DNA from: Gemmatimonadaceae bacterium
Lineage (GTDB): Bacteria; Gemmatimonadota; Gemmatimonadetes; Gemmatimonadales; Gemmatimonadaceae
Direction of reading: 5' to 3'
Length of the DNA: 11,363 bases
Assembly: GCA_025451425.1 (NCBI GenBank)
Contig: JANWKK010000237.1
Location: 1 to 11,363, forward strand
Below, piece by piece: positions 7,015-11,363 of this stretch. Under the pieces are notes generated by a model that had not been told where the DNA came from, ran no database searches, and worked only from the letters and a program-made list of their open reading frames with translations. The position numbers and the translations under genes are program-made. Within the stretch, counting starts at the first letter, position 1. Each line of letters opens with the position of its first letter.

Positions 7015-7031
7015 GCATCATCGATGATCAG

Positions 7032-7099
7032 TGAAACGCTGGTTGTCCCTGAGTATTGCAAAGGCGGCGACCCACTCACAGGAATTTGTTAGCGTTTCA
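7032..7099. promoter_or_regulatory. Spaced inverted repeat between divergent genes
   Basis: TGAAACGCT (7032-7040) and AGCGTTTCA (7091-7099) are perfect 9-nt inverted arms 50 nt apart. Beyond one mismatch the symmetry continues for two more base pairs (CA at 7029-7030, TG at 7101-7102). A GAAACG half-copy recurs at about 7106. The arms lie in the 126-nt gap between the divergent membrane-protein gene (start 7014) and the FabZ-like gene (start 7141), one near each gene. This fits paired operators for a shared regulator, possibly with looping; no regulator gene is adjacent. Confidence 0.4.
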
Positions 7100-7140
7100 G
7101 TGCCCGAAACGTGATCTTTGCCACGGCAACGAACCGTGCA

Positions 7141-7599
7141 ATGTCCAATGATGTCACGCCGATGACTACGATGGACGTCGACGCCGTGCTTCGCATACTG
7201 CCGCACCGTTACCCATTTCTTCTGGTGGATACGGTGCTCGAGCTCGAGCGCGGTACTCGAATCGTCGCCGCGAAAGCTGTGTCCGCCGACGAACCATTCT
7301 TCGCGGGCGCGCCTCCCGGCGCGTTGGCGATGCCGGGACTTCTCATCGTTGAGGCGCTTGCGCAAGCGGGCGCCATACTGCTACTCAGCGAGCAGGAAGC
7401 CGGATCGCCTCGCCTTGCGTACTTCGCATCGCTCGACAGTGTCGAGTGGCCCTCCGCTGTGTTTCCCGGTGACGTGGTGCGACTAGAGATCAACGTCGCG
7501 AAGCAGCGCGGACGGCTCCACAAAGTGCACGGCCGCGCCACGGTGGGCGCGACGGTCGTCTGTGAAGCCGACTTGGCCGCCGTCGTCGTGGACCAATAG
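7141..7599 (+). CDS. FabZ-like hot-dog (3-hydroxyacyl-ACP dehydratase family) protein, catalytic His missing
   Basis: A 152-aa single hot-dog domain protein. The ATG at 7141 gives a normal-length N-terminus; ATGs at 7162 and 7171 and a GTG at 7111 are also in frame, and none has a clear SD. FabZ hallmarks are ILPHRYPFLLVD (residues 19-30), EPFFAG (51-56), PGLLIVEALAQAG (65-77) and a late FPGD (108-111), with RLHKVHGRATV (125-135) on the last strands. FabZ dehydrates 3-hydroxyacyl-ACP to trans-2-enoyl-ACP using a His in the FFxGHFPG motif and a Glu on the central helix. Here the motif reads FFAGAPPG (53-60), so Ala57 replaces the His and Pro58 the Phe, while Glu71 and Gln75 are kept. It is probably not an ordinary dehydratase. 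It could bind acyl-ACP or acyl-CoA, use another base, or serve a specialised lipid or polyene pathway. No other fatty-acid gene lies nearby. Confidence 0.85.
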   Translation: MSNDVTPMTTMDVDAVLRILPHRYPFLLVDTVLELERGTRIVAAKAVSADEPFFAGAPPGALAMPGLLIVEALAQAGAILLLSEQEAGSPRLAYFASLDSVEWPSAVFPGDVVRLEINVAKQRGRLHKVHGRATVGATVVCEADLAAVVVDQ

Positions 7600-7606
7600 C
7601 GGTCGT

Positions 7607-7631
7607 CGCCGAGCGTTCTGCGAGCTTGGCG
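7607..7631. terminator. Stem-loop between convergent genes
   Basis: CGCCGAGC (7607-7614) pairs with GCTTGGCG (7624-7631), eight pairs including one G-U in the plus-strand RNA, with a 9-nt loop. It sits in the 39-nt gap between the convergent ends of the FabZ-like gene (7599) and the small membrane-protein gene (7639). A shared terminator role is plausible, although no T-run follows on either strand. Confidence 0.4.
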
Positions 7632-7638
7632 TGCGGAC

Positions 7639-7941
7639 TCAATGCGGCGTGATGACCTTGGCGCGCGAGGCGTCGCCTGTGCCTTGGTGGCCCCTCTCGA
7701 CGAGGAGCTTGGTTGTGAATCGCTGCGCCTCGCTGATCCGCTCGACTTCGATCGCCGTCGCATCCATCGCCTGCTCCATCCGCGCGAGCCGCTGGCCGAT
7801 CTCCTCGATCGTCGCCGCGCTGCTGTCCTTCAGAACGCGCTTCCGGCGATCGACAAAGACGAGGATCAGCTTCATCGCACAACCGAGCGTCGTCATCAAT
7901 CCGGTGAAGACTAGCAGGTCAACAAGCATCTCTTCGTTCAT
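7639..7941 (-). CDS. Small membrane-anchored coiled-coil protein
   Basis: A 100-aa protein, ATG at 7941, with GGAG 8 nt upstream giving a clear ribosome site. One TM helix (residues ~6-30, LVDLLVFTGLMTTLGCAMKL onward) is followed by a basic RRKRVLKD edge and then a long amphipathic or coiled-coil helix (~42-85). The helix includes the pattern IGQRLARMEQAMDATAIEVE and ISEAQRFTTKLLVER; the tail is disordered and basic. The ARxEQAxDAxAIEVERxSEAQRF style of helix is something I associate with small uncharacterised proteins of Gemmatimonadota, often present in several copies. That is memory of the pattern, not a search result. No catalytic residues are seen; a scaffolding or membrane-tethered regulatory role is possible but unproven. 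It is convergent with the FabZ-like gene and divergent from padR across 200 nt. Confidence 0.75.
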   Translation of the reverse strand: MNEEMLVDLLVFTGLMTTLGCAMKLILVFVDRRKRVLKDSSAATIEEIGQRLARMEQAMDATAIEVERISEAQRFTTKLLVERGHQGTGDASRAKVITPH

Positions 7942-8084
7942 CGTTTACTCCGGTGCGGGTCGCGAGCCTCTACGTGCCACCTGCAGGCCTCTTCTTCAAT
8001 TACATACGGCCATCCCCGGCCGCAAGCTTCACTAGCCGGAAAGGCGCCTCGAGAACGGCGCTTGTGACACCATTCGCTGAACCC

Positions 8085-8137
8085 TTGACACACTTCAGGA
8101 GCGCTATAGATACAGAGCATCTATAGACAAAGTGTGT
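8085..8137 (+). promoter_or_regulatory. padR promoter with nested operator-like inverted repeats
   Basis: A consensus -35 TTGACA (8085-8090) is followed after 16 nt by TAGATA (8107-8112) as the -10. An inner perfect inverted repeat, CTATAGAT (8104-8111) and ATCTATAG (8119-8126) with a 7-nt spacer, overlaps the -10 and the expected start. An outer one, ACACACTT (8088-8095) and AAGTGTGT (8130-8137), begins inside the -35. PadR proteins usually repress their own operon from palindromes of this kind, so autoregulation is the likely reading. The 5' leader would be only about 23 nt and has no SD before the ATG at 8142. Confidence 0.65.
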
Positions 8138-8141
8138 ATAA

Positions 8142-8519
8142 ATGTCCGTGACTGGCTCATCGTCGCAGCGCAGCGCGGAGGACTTGCTCCCGCTCAAGCC
8201 CGATGCGTTCTACGTGCTCTTCGTGCTCTTGCACGGTGAACGGCACGGCTACGCCATCATGCGCGAGGCCGCCGAGCGCTCGAGCGGTCGGGTCGAGCTG
8301 CAGGCCGGCGCGCTTTATCGCCTGCTCGCGCGCCTGCTCGAGGAAGGACTGGTGGTCGAGTCGCAACGGCGGCCCGCAGCCGCCGCGGACGACGAACGGC
8401 GCCGCTACTATAGGATCACGTCACTGGGACGACGAGCGATTGCCGCGGAAGCCGATCGCATGGCGGCCCTAGCTGCCGCCGCGCGCGTGGCGCTGCGCGG
8501 TGGGCCCGCCCTCGCCTGA
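8142..8519 (+). CDS. PadR family transcriptional regulator
   Basis: A 125-aa winged-helix regulator. Residues ~18-92 form the PadR DNA-binding domain: LKPDAFYVLFVLLHGERHGY, then a MREAAER helix, the LQAGALYRLLARLLEEGLV recognition-helix region, and a wing ending ERRRYYRITSLGRRAI. A C-terminal Ala-rich helix (~95-120) probably gives dimerisation, and is shorter than in classical PadR. The family typically represses transporter or stress genes and is released by a ligand or signal. Its TGA (8517-8519) shares one base with the ATG of the permease gene (TGATG), so the two are translationally coupled and form a two-gene operon behind the promoter at 8085-8112. The palindromes there are its most likely binding sites. 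The ATG at 8142 lacks an SD, but the domain begins 17 residues later and no better start is seen. Confidence 0.9.
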   Translation: MSVTGSSSQRSAEDLLPLKPDAFYVLFVLLHGERHGYAIMREAAERSSGRVELQAGALYRLLARLLEEGLVVESQRRPAAAADDERRRYYRITSLGRRAIAAEADRMAALAAAARVALRGGPALA

Positions 8520-11266
8520 TGGCCGACTTCAAGATGCCGCCCCTCAGCGGCGGCGAGCGAGTGTATCGCGCCTTGCTCCATCTCTATCCGGCGCGATTTC
8601 GGCGCGCATTCAGGCAGGACCTGATCGAGACCTTTCGCGATGAGCGTCGAAACGCGGCGCAGTCGGGCGTGTCCGCGTGCGCGTTTTGGCTCGCGACACT
8701 GCGTGACGTCATGACGCAGGGCACCGCGGAACGCATGGCGAGCGCCGCTCGCCTCTTGCGCCGCGGCGGTGACGATGAGGATTCTCTAATGTCAGCTTTT
8801 GCCGGCTCGCTCCACCTCGCCGAGCTCAGGGTCGCGCTTCGCCGGCTGCGGCGCGCGCCGAGCTTCGCGATCACAACCGTTGTCGTGCTGGCACTCGGCG
8901 TCGGCGCAACGACCGCGGTCTTCAGCGTCGTGAACGGCGTCCTGCTTCGGCCCCTGCCCTACCGCGCGCCGGATCGACTCGTTGAGATCACGCACACCGT
9001 GACGATTGCTGGCGTGGCGACCATCGATCAATCCGACGGGGGGCTTCTCTACTATCAGCGTCACGCAACCGCGTTCGAGGGAAGCGCCGGATGGCGCGAT
9101 CGCGACGTCAACGTCTCACCACCGGCCGATGATCCTGGACCCGCGTCGCGCGTCTCATCCGCCATGGTCACCGCCAACATCTTCGACGTGCTCGGCGTCG
9201 CGCCGGAGCTCGGGCGCGACTTTCACGCCGGCGAGGATCGGATCAATGCGCCGCCCGTCGCGATGCTCTCACATCGCCTGTGGAAGCGCCTCTTTCGCGG
9301 TGATCCAGCGATCGTAGGAAAGCGCATCATCATCGACGGTGTGTCGCGCGAGGTCGTTGGCGTGATGCCGAGCGACTTCGTCTTCATCCATTCGGCGCCG
9401 GAGGTATGGTGCCCGATAACGCTCGACCCGGCAACGGCGGCTGTGACGAGCTTCAATTATCGCAGCATTGCGCGATTGCGGCCGGGCGAGACGCCAGTCA
9501 CGGCGCGCGCGGACCTCGCACGCATTCTACCGCACATACTCGACGAGTTTCCGTCCGGAATGCCGCCGGCCATGTGGGCTGCTGCGCATGTGGAACCCGC
9601 CGTCACGCCGCTGCGCGACTACGTCGTCGGCGACGTATCGCGACTGCTGTGGATCCTCTTGGGCAGCGTCTCGCTCGTGTTGGTCATCGCCTGCGCCAAC
9701 GTGGCAAGCCTGTTCCTCGTCCGTGGTGAGAGCCGACAGCACGACTTGGCCGTGCGTGGCGCCCTCGGTTCTGGCACGGCCGGCATGATGACACAGCCGT
9801 TGAGCGAGTCCATCGTCCTTGCCGCCGCTGGCGGCGCGTTAGGCATTCTGGTCGCCGAGATTGGTGTTCGCCTTGCGAGAGCGTCAGGCAGCGACGTGGG
9901 CCTTCCGCGTCTCGAGGAAGTGAGCATTGACGCCGGCGTCTTGCTGTTCGCGTTTGGAGTCAGCGTCTTGTGTGCGGTGTTGGTGAGCATGGTCCCGGTG
10001 CTCCGAGCGCGACGCATTCCCGTGGCGATCGTCTTGCGTGAAGCGGGGCGCGGTGGCATGGCCGGTGCCGCGCGCCAACGGCTTCGCAGTGCCCTCGTGG
10101 TCGCGCAAATCGCGCTCGCGCTGATCCTCGTCGCGGCGTCCGGTCTCCTCGCACGGAGCTTTGCGCGGCTCCGCGACGTGCGCCCCGGCTTCGACGCCAA
10201 TGGAGTGGTCATGGCGCGAGTCGTCCTGCCGGAGGCGAGTTACAAGACCTACGCATCGGTGATTCAGCTCGAGAATCAGCTGCTCGAGCGTGTGCGAGCG
10301 CTGCCGGGTGTGCGCTCGGCCTCGCTCAGCGATTTGGCACCGCTGACGCCGGACGCGAACACCAACGTCGTGAGCGTCGAAGATCATCCCGTGCCACCGA
10401 ACGCAGTGCCGCGCGTACACACGACCGTCACGATCGACGGCCAATACCTCACGACGATGAAGATCCCGCTACTCGCCGGGCGCACCTTCGCGGAAGCCGA
10501 CCCAGCGCGTCCCTTGACTGACGTGATCGTCAGCCATGCTTTCGCGGTGCGGTATTGGCCTAACGGCAGCCCGATCGGCAAGCGACTCCGGCCCGGAATT
10601 GCGGGCCCGTGGCTCACCATCGTCGGCGAAGCGGGCGACGTGCACTATGACGCGCTCGACAAACCGATCTCGGAGACTGTGTACTACCCGCTCGTGCTGC
10701 CCGACTCGCAGATGAACGGTACTCCCCGCTATGTCACTCTGTTCGTCGACGCCAGAGGTCACGAGTCGAACGTCGCATCGGCGTTGCGCACGGTCGTGCA
10801 TACGCTCGATCGGTCGCTCCCGACGTATGATGAGCATCCTCTCACGGAAATTGTCGCGGCTGCGACCGCGCGTGCGCGGGTCACGCTTTCACTCCTGGCC
10901 CTCGCGAGTGCGCTGGCGCTCCTCCTCGGCGCGTTGGGCGTGTATGGCGTGATGGCGTATACGGTGAGTCTCCGCCAGCGCGAGATCGGCGTGCGGATGG
11001 CGCTTGGCGCGGAGCCGCGCGAGGTGAGTGGGATGATCTCGAGGCAGGGATTACGGCTCGGGTTATTCGGCGTCGGCATCGGGCTGGTCGGCGCGCTCGC
11101 AACCACACGGCTCCTGCGCGGACTTCTCTATGAAGTCAGTCCTACGGATCCTCTGGCACTCGGCGGCACGTGTCTGACGCTCCTGCTGATCGCGGCGCTC
11201 ACGAGCTGGATCCCCGCCCGGCGCGCCGCGGCGATCGACCCGCTGGAGGCGCTTCGTCGCGACTAA
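8519..11266 (+). CDS. ADOP-type duplicated ABC permease (MacB/FtsX family)
   Basis: A 915-aa membrane protein of the orphan duplicated permease type (TIGR03434-like). An N-terminal permease-prefix segment (residues ~12-75, with LYPARFRRAFRQDLIETFRD) precedes the first TM helix (~115-137, ending NGVLLRPLPY). The first MacB-type periplasmic domain (~150-365) is followed by an FtsX-type core with TMs at ~375-400, 428-450 and 470-495. The second half begins with TM ~523-545, has another periplasmic domain (~550-780), then TMs at ~787-815, 845-865 and 880-905. The latter carry the REIGVRMALGAEPREV coupling-loop signature and the end ARRAAAIDPLEALRRD; the first half has the weaker LAVRGALGSG equivalent. 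Such permeases need an ATPase in trans, and none is encoded here. MacB relatives act in mechanotransmission or export of peptides and antibiotics; the substrate is unknown. An internal ATG at residue 91 could start a prefix-less form. Length is slightly above the ~800 aa usual because of the prefix. Confidence 0.92.
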   Translation: MADFKMPPLSGGERVYRALLHLYPARFRRAFRQDLIETFRDERRNAAQSGVSACAFWLATLRDVMTQGTAERMASAARLLRRGGDDEDSLMSAFAGSLHLAELRVALRRLRRAPSFAITTVVVLALGVGATTAVFSVVNGVLLRPLPYRAPDRLVEITHTVTIAGVATIDQSDGGLLYYQRHATAFEGSAGWRDRDVNVSPPADDPGPASRVSSAMVTANIFDVLGVAPELGRDFHAGEDRINAPPVAMLSHRLWKRLFRGDPAIVGKRIIIDGVSREVVGVMPSDFVFIHSAPEVWCPITLDPATAAVTSFNYRSIARLRPGETPVTARADLARILPHILDEFPSGMPPAMWAAAHVEPAVTPLRDYVVGDVSRLLWILLGSVSLVLVIACANVASLFLVRGESRQHDLAVRGALGSGTAGMMTQPLSESIVLAAAGGALGILVAEIGVRLARASGSDVGLPRLEEVSIDAGVLLFAFGVSVLCAVLVSMVPVLRARRIPVAIVLREAGRGGMAGAARQRLRSALVVAQIALALILVAASGLLARSFARLRDVRPGFDANGVVMARVVLPEASYKTYASVIQLENQLLERVRALPGVRSASLSDLAPLTPDANTNVVSVEDHPVPPNAVPRVHTTVTIDGQYLTTMKIPLLAGRTFAEADPARPLTDVIVSHAFAVRYWPNGSPIGKRLRPGIAGPWLTIVGEAGDVHYDALDKPISETVYYPLVLPDSQMNGTPRYVTLFVDARGHESNVASALRTVVHTLDRSLPTYDEHPLTEIVAAATARARVTLSLLALASALALLLGALGVYGVMAYTVSLRQREIGVRMALGAEPREVSGMISRQGLRLGLFGVGIGLVGALATTRLLRGLLYEVSPTDPLALGGTCLTLLLIAALTSWIPARRAAAIDPLEALRRD

Positions 11267-11308
11267 CAATGACGTCGATGTCGTAGCCGATCTCACGACT
11301 GTCAACTG

Positions 11309-11322
11309 AGCCGGCCCCGGCT
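11309..11322 (+). terminator. Short palindrome after the permease gene
   Basis: AGCCGG and CCGGCT flank two C residues, 43 nt past the permease stop. A wider CTCAC (11292-11296)/GTGAG (11325-11329) pair could extend the structure. No T-run follows, and a 2-nt loop would force fraying, so this is a weak terminator candidate. Confidence 0.25.
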
Positions 11323-11363
11323 GTGTGAGTTCCCTTTCAGGTGACGGTCGCCGCCAGGGGCGG

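Noticed and set aside
9619..10212. 197-aa minus-strand open frame within the permease gene
   Set aside because: It is a low-complexity Arg/Ala/Thr/Ser shadow of the permease coding frame.
1..11363. Defence island, CRISPR, prophage or toxin-antitoxin system
   Set aside because: No nuclease, helicase, transposase, integrase, repeat-spacer array or toxin-antitoxin pair was recognised in any frame.

Overview
The window looks like a GC-rich chromosomal segment from a soil-type bacterium, most likely Gemmatimonadota, with Acidobacteriota as the alternative. This is inferred from gene content, not from a marker gene. The clues are a PadR regulator overlapping an orphan duplicated MacB/FtsX-type permease (ADOP type), a soil-associated TIGR03435-type domain fused to a serine hydrolase, a small membrane/coiled-coil protein of a type I associate with Gemmatimonadota, and a TPM-domain protein with a Gly/Ser tail. 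I see no rRNA, tRNA, CRISPR array, transposase, phage gene or origin.

Layout. (1) 1-1756: a minus-strand TPM-domain membrane protein (89-1228), followed at its 3' side by a large imperfect hairpin repeat (29-78), and a divergent plus-strand DUF3830 gene (1325-1756) with a small stem-loop after it. (2) 1792-3040: about 1.25 kb without a convincing gene. It holds a degenerate ~21-nt periodic repeat (2214-2310) and a stretch with very strong C-over-G strand skew that ends at 3040. (3) 3041-3240: a probable broken small helical-protein gene. (4) 3242-7014: five minus-strand entities: a six-TM-type membrane protein, a 93-aa hypothetical protein, a conserved membrane protein, the 631-aa TIGR03435/serine hydrolase fusion, and a good intrinsic terminator after the hydrolase. 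(5) 7015-7941: a divergent intergenic region with a spaced inverted repeat, a FabZ-like hot-dog protein lacking the expected catalytic His, and a convergent small membrane/coiled-coil gene. (6) 8085-11266: a TTGACA promoter with nested inverted repeats, then padR and the 915-aa permease, overlapping by 1 nt.

How the genes work together. The clearest functional unit is padR-permease: a small regulator, a palindromic operator candidate on its own promoter, and a translationally coupled membrane protein with no ATPase beside it. The hydrolase is probably exported or periplasmic and has its own promoter/operator candidate. The FabZ-like protein stands alone with no other fatty-acid synthesis gene nearby, which together with its altered active site suggests a non-housekeeping role. 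The other genes give no evidence of a shared pathway. I found no clear defence or other multi-gene novel system. The best leads are the His-less FabZ, the TIGR03435-hydrolase fusion, the nested operator at padR, and the unexplained non-coding block at 1.8-3.0 kb.
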